From Streptomyces sp. V3I8 (GTDB lineage Bacteria > Actinomycetota > Actinomycetes > Streptomycetales > Streptomycetaceae), in contig NZ_JAUSZL010000002.1 in assembly GCF_030817535.1 (NCBI RefSeq), positions 2,976,001-3,040,000 on the forward strand: a DNA stretch of 64,000 nucleotides, written 5' to 3'. Every line of letters starts with the position of its first letter. Within the stretch, counting starts at the first letter, position 1. The notes under the pieces are model-generated. The model worked only from the letters and a program-made list of their open reading frames with translations. It was not told the origin of the DNA and ran no database searches. Below are positions 18,913 through 26,281 of this stretch, piece after piece. Made by a program: the position numbers and the translations under genes.

Positions 18913-18945
18913 TTGCTGTCGCGGCACCCGGTGCCGCGACAGCAA
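18913..18945 (-). terminator. Perfect 15-bp hairpin between fxsA and fxsB
   Basis: TTGCTGTCGCGGCAC (18913-18927) pairs perfectly with 18931-18945 around a CCG loop. It lies in the 281-base gap between the peptide gene and the maturase gene, both leftward. It looks like a partial terminator or an mRNA-stabilising structure giving more precursor than maturase transcript. There is no clear U-tract on the minus strand. The rest of the gap shows no gene. Confidence 0.6.
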
Positions 18946-19101
18946 CCGCTCCTCGCGAGTGACCTCGGCAGCGCCATTCCCGCTGCCTTTGCCATGACAA
19001 ACGCAACCCGGTCGAACCTGTCCGGTTCGGCCGGTGGATCGACCGGAACCGGCAGGTGCGGCCGGGACCTGCGCGGCTCGGACGGTGTTTCGGACGGCGG
19101 T

Positions 19102-19278
19102 TCAGAAGGCGTTGTTGAACCCCCACAGCATCTCGCTCGGCTGCTCCGCCCGCTCCCGGAGTTCCGCCAGCACCTCGGCGAGCACAGGATGGTCGATCGC
19201 CCTCAGTTCCGCGAGCCCCATCGCGAGAAGATCCGGCAGCGGCTCCTCGGCCCCCTGTGCGTCGTCCTGTTCGCCCAT
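19102..19278 (-). CDS. fxsA: FxsA-like RiPP precursor peptide, variant C-terminus FNNAF
   Basis: This is a short leftward gene of 58 residues with an excellent ribosome site (AAGGAGGG) before ATG 19278. The leader contains LPDLLAMGLAELRAIDHPVL, an amphipathic helical stretch resembling FxSxx-COOH precursors. The C-terminus reads MLWGFNNAF. The family is named for a C-terminal F-x-S-x-x; here it is F54-N-N56-A-F58, with Asn in place of Ser. Three-residue cyclophane maturases can use several residues at that position, so an F54-N56 or W52-F54 crosslink is plausible. It precedes fxsB by 281 bases with a hairpin between. It is too short for default gene length cut-offs. Confidence 0.8.
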   Translation of the reverse strand: MGEQDDAQGAEEPLPDLLAMGLAELRAIDHPVLAEVLAELRERAEQPSEMLWGFNNAF

Positions 19279-19350
19279 CCCCTGACTCCCTCCTTCCGGT
19301 CCACGGCGTCACACCGTGGCCGGTGGTGGCGGCCGGGCCGCCCTCGACGC

Positions 19351-19366
19351 CCTACCGTCCCGTAGG
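19351..19366. promoter_or_regulatory. Inverted repeat upstream of fxsA
   Basis: CCTAC-N6-GTAGG lies 73-88 bases upstream of the fxsA start, in the 197-base divergent gap shared with the DUF6104 gene. It could be an operator for the RiPP transcript. It is short, so chance is possible. Confidence 0.3.
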
Positions 19367-19431
19367 ACATACCCAGTCGGTGCGGCAGGCATCGAGCCAG
19401 TGTGCGCCAGAAGCCCGGATGCACTCCGCCT

Positions 19432-19448
19432 ATCCTGCTGTACAGGAT
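19432..19448. promoter_or_regulatory. Inverted repeat upstream of DUF6104 gene
   Basis: ATCCTG-N5-CAGGAT ends 27 bases before the ATG of the rightward DUF6104 gene and is in the divergent region with fxsA. It may be an operator overlapping the promoter. Confidence 0.3.
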
Positions 19449-19475
19449 TTCAGCGAGAACGACGGAGCACCACGC

Positions 19476-19664
19476 ATGTACTTCACCGACCGCGGTATCG
19501 AAGAGCTGGAGAAGCGGCGCGGCGAGGAAGAGGTCACTTTCGAGTGGCTCGCCGAACAGCTGCGCACGTTCGTCGACCTGAACCCGGACTTCGAGGTCCC
19601 GGTCGAACGCCTGGCGACCTGGCTGGCCCGCCTGGACGACGACGCGGACGAGGACGACGAGTAG
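19476..19664 (+). CDS. DUF6104 family small acidic protein
   Basis: This 62-residue protein begins MYFTDRGIEELEKRRGEEEV and ends in an Asp/Glu-rich tail (DDDADEDDE). It matches a short protein family common in Streptomyces, named DUF6104 as far as I recall. It is hydrophilic, with no signal peptide or membrane segment. ATG 19476 has GGAG upstream; the longer open frame from 19257 is not supported. No function is known. It is divergent from the fxsA operon, which does not by itself show a link. Confidence 0.8.
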   Translation: MYFTDRGIEELEKRRGEEEVTFEWLAEQLRTFVDLNPDFEVPVERLATWLARLDDDADEDDE

Positions 19665-19774
19665 GCAGGCGGGGTCCGCCCTCTTCAGCAGCCCCTCCGG
19701 CGCCTGAGGACGAACGCGCGACGCGACAGGGGAGTCCGGGGGCCGCAGCCCCAGGAGCGAGGGGCCCCGGCTTC

Positions 19775-20420
19775 ACCCCCCGCACGGGGATACGTCGAGA
19801 CCCTTGCCCGCGACACGGCAGCCCCCCGCACCATCAGCGGCAGCCCCACAGCCACCCGGGCCAGTGCGAGCCCCTGCGCCCTGCCGGTACCCGCCGAGGG
19901 CAGCCACGCCCCAGCCGGCCGTTCTCCACGACGGCGGTCTCGGCCCGGACGGCATGCCCCAGCCCGGGCCACTCGACGGTCCGGACACCGGACAGGCCGC
20001 GGACCGCCTCACGGCGGCGGCCGGCCTGATCACCGGGGCCGAGCCCGGCCGACAGCATGATCCCCACCTGCGTGAGGACGGCGAGCAGACCCCACAGGCG
20101 TGCCGTTCGCCGGCCACTCGTGACCCACCGCGCGCCGAAAAAGCCCGTGGCGCGCCCGCCCAGTCGGCGAGAACGCGGTCGACCGGTTCACCACCCTGCG
20201 GCCAGGGCGTCCCCTCCAGGACCGGCACGCTCCGCTCCCGTCCCGCCGGGACGAGCAGCATGCGCTCCCGAAGCAGCCGGGCGACGGCTTCGACCGCTTC
20301 CGGTTCCGCGCGGCAGAGCGGCAGGGCGCCGGCCGCCCGGGGCCCGGGCGGCGAGAAACGGGTGGGAGACCTGCGACTCAAGGGGCGGCATGGGCCCGGA
20401 TCATTCCCAATCGTCCGCAC
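19775..20420 (-). pseudogene. Decayed gene of unrecognised family
   Basis: The 873-base gap between the DUF6104 and DUF4097 genes has protein-like composition on the minus strand, split across three frames. One frame gives RAEPEAVEAVARLLRERMLL and DRVLADWAG. Near 20160 the sense continues in another frame as TGFFGARWVTSGRRTARLWG and LLAVLTQVGIMLSAG. A third frame near 19900 gives GLALARVAVGLPLMVRGAAV. At least two frameshifts are needed to join them. I read this as the remnant of a membrane-associated protein, but no family is recognised and the call is tentative. The remainder of the gap (19665-19774) shows nothing. Confidence 0.4.
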
Positions 20421-20451
20421 AGCGGCCGCTCAGATCACCGGAAAGAGTGCC

Positions 20452-20500
20452 TTGACTTCCCGGATCCGCGATATATCGTGAATAGCGGAAGACGCGATAT
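20452..20500 (+). promoter_or_regulatory. Promoter and repeat operator of the DUF4097-PadR pair
   Basis: A TTGACT hexamer (20452-20457) is followed about 16 bases later by TATCGT (20474-20479). The palindrome CGATATATCG (20469-20478) overlaps the -10, and the direct repeat CGCGATAT occurs at 20467-20474 and 20493-20500. This fits autoregulation by the PadR protein encoded downstream. Confidence 0.5.
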
Positions 20501-20538
20501 TGCGTGTCGCGTCCCGTCCAGTCGAGGAGGTCCGCGCC

Positions 20539-21627
20539 ATGTCCGAGTGGTCCGTCGCAGAGCCGAGGAAGCTCACGTTCGACGAACCGGTGACGTCCCT
20601 CCATGTGCGCATCGTCAACGGAACGGTGAACGTCGTAGGGATCGACGAGGGTTCCGCCCGCCTCGAAGTGTCTTCGATGGAAGGGCCGCCACTGACGGTG
20701 ACCCAGGAGAACGGCGTACTCACGATCGCCTACGAGGACCTGCCCTGGAAGGGCTTCCTCAAGTGGCTCGACCGCAAGGGCTGGCGCCGCAGCGCGGTGG
20801 TCTCGCTGGCCGTTCCGGCACGCACGCGCGTCGAGGTGGGTGTGGTCGGCGCCACGGCCATGGTCTCCGGCATCGAAGGGCAGGCGGTGGTGAAAGGCGT
20901 CTTCGGCGACACCGCACTCGTGGGCCTCTCCGGCCCGGTCCGCACGGACACCGTGTCGGGGAACGTGGAAGCCCAGGCCCTCACCGGCGACCTCCGCCTC
21001 AACTCCGTCTCCGGGGACCTGACCGTCATCGAAGGCTCGAGTCCCTCCGTACGGGCCGAGACGATCAGCGGCTCCGTGATCGTCGACCTCGATCCGGCCG
21101 GGCCGGCCAGTGACCTCAGCCTGACCAGCGTCTCGGGAGAGATCGCCGTCCGTCTGCCGCACCCGGCGGACGCGGAGGTCGAGGTCGACTCGGCGAGCGG
21201 CTCGGTCTCCAGCGCCTTCGAAGACCTCAGGGTCTGCGGCGGCTGGGGCGCCAAGAAGATAACCGGCAGGCTCGGCGCGGGCAACGGACGCCTGAAGGCG
21301 ACCACCGTCTCCGGTTCCATCGCCCTGCTCAGGAGGCCTCCCGCGGAGGACGAACCGTGGGACGAGCCATGGGACGAGGAAGCCGATGAGACGGGAGTCG
21401 ATTTCGGGAAGGGGGCGGCGGTCGGGGAGGATGAACCACAGGACACGGTCCCTGACCCGTCAGGAACCGGGACCGGGGCCGGGACCGGGTTCGCTTCGGC
21501 GTCCGGCACCGGATCCGCGTCCCCGGCCTCCGACTCCGCTCCCACCGCCCCCTGCGCACAGCACTCCGTTCACGACGGCACCGACGGTTCCCCCGACGGC
21601 CCGACCCACCACCAGAAGGGGCTCTGA
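20539..21627 (+). CDS. DUF4097 family beta-strand repeat protein
   Basis: This 362-residue protein has no signal peptide. Residues 1-265 form repeated beta-strand units with the rhythm SVSGDLTV, TISGSVIVDL, SVSGEIAVRL and SASGSVSS, as in DUF4097 (adhesin-like) proteins. The C-terminal 100 residues are an acidic, Gly/Thr/Ser/Pro-rich tail that looks disordered. Start ATG 20539 has GAGGAGG seven bases before it. The gene precedes a PadR regulator by one base, a common Streptomyces pairing. The function is not established; the pairing suggests a response to envelope or stress signals. Confidence 0.85.
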   Translation: MSEWSVAEPRKLTFDEPVTSLHVRIVNGTVNVVGIDEGSARLEVSSMEGPPLTVTQENGVLTIAYEDLPWKGFLKWLDRKGWRRSAVVSLAVPARTRVEVGVVGATAMVSGIEGQAVVKGVFGDTALVGLSGPVRTDTVSGNVEAQALTGDLRLNSVSGDLTVIEGSSPSVRAETISGSVIVDLDPAGPASDLSLTSVSGEIAVRLPHPADAEVEVDSASGSVSSAFEDLRVCGGWGAKKITGRLGAGNGRLKATTVSGSIALLRRPPAEDEPWDEPWDEEADETGVDFGKGAAVGEDEPQDTVPDPSGTGTGAGTGFASASGTGSASPASDSAPTAPCAQHSVHDGTDGSPDGPTHHQKGL

Positions 21628-21628
21628 C

Positions 21629-22708
21629 ATGGCTCCCGTCTTTGCCCATGGCCGCCTGCGGCTGTACCTGCTGAAGCTGCTCGACGAAGCACCGCGCCAC
21701 GGTTACGAGGTGATCCGCCTCCTGGAGGAACGGTTCCAGGGGCTGTACGCGCCGTCGGCCGGCACCGTCTACCCCCGGCTGGCCAAGCTGGAGGCCGAGG
21801 GCCTGGTCACCCACACCACCGAGGGCGGCCGGAAGGTGTACGCGATCACGGACGCGGGCCGTGCCGAGCTGGCCGACCGCAGCGGCGAACTGGCCGATCT
21901 GGAACTGGAGATCCGCGAGTCGGTCGCCGAGCTCGCCGCGGAGATCCGTGCCGACGTGCGCGGCGCCGCGGGAGACCTGCGCCGCGAGATGCGGGCCGCG
22001 GCCAGCGAGTCACAGCGCGGCTCCACCGGGTCCGGCACCGGTGGAGGTGCCGGCCGCGAAGGCGCCCGCGGAGACTTCAGCGACCTCGGGGACAAGGAGT
22101 CGTGGCGCGTCGCCAAGGAGGAGATGCGCCGCATCAAGCAGGAGTGGAAGGAGCAGGCGCGCCGCGCCAAGGACGAGAGCCGCCGGGCCCGCGAGGAGGC
22201 CCAGCGGGCCCGTCACCAGGCCAAGGAGGCCCAGGAGCGGGCCCGGGTCCAGGCGCAGGAAGAGCTCCAGCGCATCGCCAAGCGCGTCCAGGACCAGGTG
22301 CAGGACCACTTCACCCGGGGCGACTGGCCGACGGGGGTCAGAGAGGGCCTCACCGATCTGGCCAAGGAGTTCGGCGACTTCGGCAAGAACTTCGGCAGCG
22401 AGTTCGGGAAGGACTTCGGCTTCGGCCGGCACGAGGCGGGCCCTCGGGCCGGCACCGGACCGGAGAAGCCCGACTGCACGGCCACCCCCGAGGACTTCCC
22501 CGCCGACTACGAGCCCTCCTGGGCCCATGAGGACTCGACGGGTGATCCCGCCCGCGATCTGGACCGTCTGCTGGACCGTTTCCGGGACGACATCCGCGAC
22601 GCGGCCCGCGATCACGGGGTGACCGAGGAACAGCTCCGTGCCACACGAGGCCACTTGTCGGCGGCGGCGGCGCGCATAGGTGCGGTGCTGCGGACGCCGA
22701 GAGGCTGA
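21629..22708 (+). CDS. PadR family transcriptional regulator with long coiled-coil C-terminus
   Basis: This is a 359-residue protein. Residues 5-85 are a PadR winged helix (LLKLLDEAPRHGYEVI, AGTVYPRLAKLEAEGLV, GRKVYAIT). The C-terminal part is unusually long, with about 80 residues of Arg/Glu/Lys-rich coiled coil (for example KQEWKEQARRAKDESRRARE) and then an acidic tail. ATG 21629 follows the DUF4097 stop at one base's distance, so the two are coupled. PadR proteins are usually repressors of their own operon; a candidate operator lies at 20467-20500. Confidence 0.9.
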   Translation: MAPVFAHGRLRLYLLKLLDEAPRHGYEVIRLLEERFQGLYAPSAGTVYPRLAKLEAEGLVTHTTEGGRKVYAITDAGRAELADRSGELADLELEIRESVAELAAEIRADVRGAAGDLRREMRAAASESQRGSTGSGTGGGAGREGARGDFSDLGDKESWRVAKEEMRRIKQEWKEQARRAKDESRRAREEAQRARHQAKEAQERARVQAQEELQRIAKRVQDQVQDHFTRGDWPTGVREGLTDLAKEFGDFGKNFGSEFGKDFGFGRHEAGPRAGTGPEKPDCTATPEDFPADYEPSWAHEDSTGDPARDLDRLLDRFRDDIRDAARDHGVTEEQLRATRGHLSAAAARIGAVLRTPRG

Positions 22709-22738
22709 CCGAACGGCGGCCCGGCACCGCCTCGGTCC

Positions 22739-23377
22739 TCAGCTCGCCTTCGCCTCTCCCCCGTCGTCGCCGTACAGCACGCGCCGCAATGACGCGTGGG
22801 TCACCCCGTGGTCGGCCAGGACCTCCGCGGGGACGCCGGGGCGGGCGGTGAGGGCGAGCAGGAGGTGTTCGTCGCCGATGTGCCGGTCGTGCCGGGCGAG
22901 GGCGACGCGCAGGGACTCCGTGAGGAGGTCCTTGGCACCCCGGGCGAAGGGACGGCGGCCGCCGACGAACCCGGACCACCGTCCGCGGCTCCGTCCACCG
23001 GTCCCGCCGTCGCCTTTGCCGCCGGCTTTCCCGCCACCCCTCCCCTCACCGTGCGCGGCCTCCAGCGCGCCTTCGCCATGGGCCTCCTCGACGCGCGAGA
23101 CGATGGCCGAGACGTCGATGCCCAGTTCCGAGAGCGCGTCCGTGTCGGCGCGGGAGAGGCCGCCGCGACGACGCGCCTCGGCGAGGGCCCGCTCGACGGA
23201 GTCCCGGCGCCCGCCGAGCCCCAGGGACGTCAGGGCGAACGACGCGCGGCTCGCCTCGCGGTCGAGGAGGGCCAGCAGCAGGTGCTGTTCCTCGACCGTT
23301 TCCGCATCCAGCCGCTCGGCGTGGCCGACCGCGCCCAGGACCACCGCGCGGGCGTCCTTGGTGAACCGTTCGAACAT
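22739..23377 (-). CDS. Clp N-terminal domain protein (no ATPase domain)
   Basis: This 212-residue protein begins MFERFTKDARAVVLGAVGHA and carries the paired Clp N repeats (EEQHLLLALLDREA, then GDEHLLLALTARPG). The repeats are separated by a Gly/Lys/Arg-rich linker of about 60 residues. It lacks the AAA+ modules of ClpC, so it may act as an adaptor, decoy or substrate-binding factor for the Clp protease. ATG 23377 shares its first base with the stop of the HTH gene (TGATG), with GGGAGG upstream. Both appear to be expressed from the operator region at 23589-23645. Confidence 0.85.
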   Translation of the reverse strand: MFERFTKDARAVVLGAVGHAERLDAETVEEQHLLLALLDREASRASFALTSLGLGGRRDSVERALAEARRRGGLSRADTDALSELGIDVSAIVSRVEEAHGEGALEAAHGEGRGGGKAGGKGDGGTGGRSRGRWSGFVGGRRPFARGAKDLLTESLRVALARHDRHIGDEHLLLALTARPGVPAEVLADHGVTHASLRRVLYGDDGGEAKAS

Positions 23378-23586
23378 CACTGCCTCCCGTACTTCTTGTG
23401 CACGGCCTGCCTGCTGACACCCAGTTCCGCGGCGATCTCCTGCCACGACCAGCCCTGATTGCGCGCGCTGCGCACCTGTACCGCTTCGAGCTGCTCCAGC
23501 AGCCGCCGCAAGGCGGAGACGGCTCGCAGCCCGATCCGCGGATCACGGTCGCCGGCACGCTCGGCGAGATCCGTTGCTTCGGTCAT
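23377..23586 (-). CDS. Small helix-turn-helix regulator
   Basis: This is a 69-residue protein with a C-terminal HTH (GWSWQEIAAELGVSRQAVHK) preceded by an amphipathic helix. The size and layout fit a dimeric DNA-binding repressor. It is the first gene of a two-gene leftward operon with the Clp-N protein. The inverted repeats immediately upstream overlap its promoter, so it probably represses itself and the Clp-N gene. Operator binding is inferred from position only. Confidence 0.85.
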   Translation of the reverse strand: MTEATDLAERAGDRDPRIGLRAVSALRRLLEQLEAVQVRSARNQGWSWQEIAAELGVSRQAVHKKYGRQ

Positions 23587-23588
23587 GA

Positions 23589-23645
23589 TGTCAACTTAGA
23601 TTGACACACCCAAGCATGTCAATCTCAGTTGACACGCTTGGGTGT
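23589..23645 (-). promoter_or_regulatory. Tandem operator TGTCAA-N6-TTGACA inside a longer dyad
   Basis: Two identical inverted repeats, 23589-23606 and 23617-23634, have centres 28 bp apart. The second is embedded in a long dyad whose outer arms ACACCCAAGC (23606-23615) and GCTTGGGTGT (23636-23645) are perfectly complementary. The minus strand reads TTGACA (23622-23617) as a consensus -35, then TAAGTT (23598-23593) as a -10 with an 18-base spacer. The promoter is therefore covered by both operators. Confidence 0.75.
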
Positions 23646-23709
23646 GCGGGACGGCCAGGGAGGTGGTCACGGGGCGGTCAGGAAGCGGTCATCGAGGGTT
23701 CGGAAGGGT

Positions 23710-24675
23710 TCATGAGGCGGTCAGAACGACCTTGCCGAAGAGTTCACCGGACTCCATGCGCCCAAAGCCCTCGCGGGCCCGGTCCAGAGGGAGGATCTCG
23801 TCGATGACGGGGCGGACGCCGGTGGCGGCGCAGAAGGACAGCAGGTCCTCGAGTTCGTCCTTGGTGCCCATCGTGGAGCCGACGACCTTGAGTTCGAGGA
23901 AGAAGATGCGGGTCAGCTCGGCGTGCGCAGGGCGGTCGCCGCTCGTGGCGCCCGAGATGACCAGGGTGCCGCCGGGCTTGAGGGACTTGACGGAGTGGGA
24001 CCAGGTGGCGGCGCCGACGGTCTCGATGACGGCGTCCACGCGGTGCGGCAGACGGGCGCCGGATTCCAGGGCCTCCACCGCGCCCAGTTCGAGGGCCCGC
24101 TTGCGCTTGGCCTCGTCCCGGCTGGTGGCGAAGACGCGCAGTCCCGCGGCCTTGCCGAGTGCGATGGCGGCCGTGGCGACGCCGCCGCCGGCGCCCTGGA
24201 CGAGGACGGAGTCACCGGGGCGTACGCCCGCGTTGGTGAAGAGCATGCGGTAGGCCGTCAGCCAGGCGGTGGGAAGGCAGGCGGCTTCTTCGAAGGAGAG
24301 CTCGGCGGGCTTGGGGAGGACGTTCCAGGTGGGTACGGAGACCTGTTCCGCGAAGGTCCCCTGGTAGCGCTCGGTGAGGATGGACCGTGGTTCCTCCGGG
24401 CCGACGCCGTGCCCGGTCTGTCCGATGACGGAGTGGAGTACGACTTCGTTGCCGTCCTCGTCGATGCCGGCGGCGTCGCAGCCGAGGATCATGGGCAGCT
24501 TGTCCTCGGCGAGGCCGACGCCTCGCAACGACCAGAGGTCGTGGTGGTTGAGGGAGGCGGCCCTGACGTTCACGGTCGTCCAGCCGGGCCGGGGCTCGGG
24601 GGCGGGGCGTTCACCCAGTTCGAGGCCGTTGAGCGGCTGGTCGCGGTCGATGCGGGAGGCGTAGGCGGCGAACAT
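23710..24675 (-). CDS. Zinc-binding-family MDR alcohol dehydrogenase / quinone oxidoreductase
   Basis: This is a 321-residue medium-chain dehydrogenase/reductase. The N-terminal half is the GroES-like catalytic domain (NHHDLWSLRG, LGCDAAGIDEDG). The Rossmann part has a nucleotide-binding loop, QGAGGGVATAAIALGKAAG, near 165-185. The usual structural zinc Cys cluster is not obvious, so it may be a zinc-independent quinone reductase-type enzyme using NADPH. The substrate is unknown. It is monocistronic, pointing away from the malic enzyme beyond a repeat-rich gap. Confidence 0.85.
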   Translation of the reverse strand: MFAAYASRIDRDQPLNGLELGERPAPEPRPGWTTVNVRAASLNHHDLWSLRGVGLAEDKLPMILGCDAAGIDEDGNEVVLHSVIGQTGHGVGPEEPRSILTERYQGTFAEQVSVPTWNVLPKPAELSFEEAACLPTAWLTAYRMLFTNAGVRPGDSVLVQGAGGGVATAAIALGKAAGLRVFATSRDEAKRKRALELGAVEALESGARLPHRVDAVIETVGAATWSHSVKSLKPGGTLVISGATSGDRPAHAELTRIFFLELKVVGSTMGTKDELEDLLSFCAATGVRPVIDEILPLDRAREGFGRMESGELFGKVVLTAS

Positions 24676-24785
24676 GTCCCGACCCTAGGGGGCACCCGCC
24701 TCCGACGGAACCGGACCCGCCTGTGACACGCGTCCCCCACCGGGCCCCGGGTGCGTGTGCCGTCCGCGGCCCGGCGGAGGCCGCT

Positions 24786-24908
24786 CGCGCAGTTCCCCGC
24801 GCCCCTGGAAAACCCCGGCGAAGGCCCACCTCCAAGGGCACCGGCAACCGTGCGAGCACCCTCATCCGCCCCGCCCCTCAGGGGCGCGGGGAACTGCGCG
24901 ACCAGCCA
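24786..24908. repeat. Inverted pair of Streptomyces intergenic repeats
   Basis: The 382-base gap 24676-25057 holds no gene. The motif CGCAGTTCCCCGCGCCCC at about 24788 occurs again in reverse orientation as GGGGCGCGGGGAACTGCG at about 24881. Relatives of this motif appear near 29787, 54041 and partly at 60146. It is the familiar dispersed GC-rich Streptomyces intergenic element, possibly acting as a bidirectional terminator or mRNA stabiliser. Confidence 0.6.
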
Positions 24909-25030
24909 CAACGGACCGGCATCCGGCGCCCCGCACCCGGCCCTGGCCCTCGGACCCGGGCCCCTTTCCCCTCCCCCACACACGAATCCGGGCCCCGCCC
25001 ACCAGGACGGGACCCGGACACACCACCAGG

Positions 25031-25052
25031 CCGGCCGGGCGGTACCGGCCGG
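25031..25052 (-). terminator. Hairpin after the malic enzyme gene
   Basis: CCGGCCGG (25031-25038) and an identical, self-complementary CCGGCCGG (25045-25052) flank a six-base loop. The structure lies five bases past the malic enzyme stop codon. Confidence 0.55.
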
Positions 25053-25057
25053 ACGGG

Positions 25058-26281
25058 TCAGCGGCGAGCGACACCCTCCGCCCGGGCCGCCGCCGCGACC
25101 GCCGCGGTGACCGCCGGAGCCACCCGCTCGTCGAACGGTGACGGAATCACATAGTCAGCGGCAAGATCGTCGCCGACGACCGACGCCAGCGCCTCGGCCG
25201 CCGCGATCTTCATCCCCTCGGTGATCCGGGAGGCCCGCACCTGCAGCGCCCCCGCGAAGATCCCGGGGAACGCCAGCACGTTGTTGATCTGGTTCGGATA
25301 GTCGGACCGCCCGGTCGCGACGACCGCCGCGTACCTGTGCGCGACATCCGGGTGCACCTCGGGAGTGGGGTTCGCCATGGCGAACACGAACGCGCCCTCG
25401 GCCATGGAGGCCACAGCCGGCTCCGGCACCGTACCGCCGGACACGCCGATGAAGACGTCGGCGCCGGCGAGCGCGGACTCCAGCGAGCCGGACAGCCCCG
25501 CCTTGTTGGTCATGACGGCCAGTTCCCGCTTGACCGGCGTCAGATCGTCCCGGTCGGCCGACACGATCCCCTTGCGGTCCGCGACGGCGACGTCGCCGAG
25601 CCCCGCCTCCAGCAGGAACTTGGCGATGGCCACCCCGGCCGCACCCGCACCCGAGATCACGGCCCGCAGCTGTCCGAGCGACCGCCCGGTCAGCCGTGCG
25701 GCGTTCCGCAGGGCCGCCAGCGTGACGACGGCCGTCCCGTGCTGGTCGTCGTGGAAGACGGGAATGTCGAGCCGCTCCTGCAACCGACGTTCGATCTCGA
25801 AGCACCGCGGCGCCGAGATGTCCTCCAGGTTGACGCCGCCGAAGGACGGCGCGAGCCGCACCACGGTCTCGACGATCTCGTCGACACCCGTGCAGCCCAG
25901 CGCGATCGGCACGGCGTCGACCCCGCCGAACTGCTTGAACAGGATCGCCTTGCCCTCCATGACGGGGAGCGAGGCCTCGGGTCCGATGTCGCCGAGTCCG
26001 AGCACGGCGGTCCCGTCCGTCACGACGGCGACCACGGACGACTTCCACGTGTAGTCGTGGACGAGTTCCGGCCGCTCCGCGATGGCCGTGCAGACCTTCG
26101 CGACGCCGGGCGTGTACGCCAGGGACAGGTCGTCCTTGTCGCGGACGGGCACGGTGGCCCGCACGGCCATCTTGCCGCCGCGGTGCAGCGCGAACACCGG
26201 GTCGAAGGAATCGAGGGGCTCGGCCCCGCCGTCCTGATCCGTACTGCTGTCGCTGCGAGGATTGACGATCTCCGCTGCCAC
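25058..26281 (-). CDS. Malic enzyme (NAD(P)-dependent)
   Basis: This 407-residue protein oxidatively decarboxylates malate to pyruvate with NAD(P)H formation. It has the short bacterial layout. The malic N-terminal domain includes AYTPGVAKVC, DGTAVLGLGDIGPEASLPVM and PVFHDDQHGTAVVTLAAL. The Rossmann domain has a GAGAAGVAIAKFL loop and FAMANPTPE. There is no phosphotransacetylase extension. From memory, the S. coelicolor protein in this position (SCO5261) was reported as NADP-dependent; cofactor choice cannot be read here. GTG 26281 has AAGGGG upstream. It is monocistronic and divergent from the amino acid transporter. Confidence 0.92.
   Translation of the reverse strand: MAAEIVNPRSDSSTDQDGGAEPLDSFDPVFALHRGGKMAVRATVPVRDKDDLSLAYTPGVAKVCTAIAERPELVHDYTWKSSVVAVVTDGTAVLGLGDIGPEASLPVMEGKAILFKQFGGVDAVPIALGCTGVDEIVETVVRLAPSFGGVNLEDISAPRCFEIERRLQERLDIPVFHDDQHGTAVVTLAALRNAARLTGRSLGQLRAVISGAGAAGVAIAKFLLEAGLGDVAVADRKGIVSADRDDLTPVKRELAVMTNKAGLSGSLESALAGADVFIGVSGGTVPEPAVASMAEGAFVFAMANPTPEVHPDVAHRYAAVVATGRSDYPNQINNVLAFPGIFAGALQVRASRITEGMKIAAAEALASVVGDDLAADYVIPSPFDERVAPAVTAAVAAAARAEGVARR

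Noticed and set aside
18821..19312. N-terminal extension of fxsB by 164 residues
   Set aside because: It is Arg/Gly-rich, overlaps the fxsA peptide gene and the hairpin, and is absent from the family; GTG 18820 is better supported.
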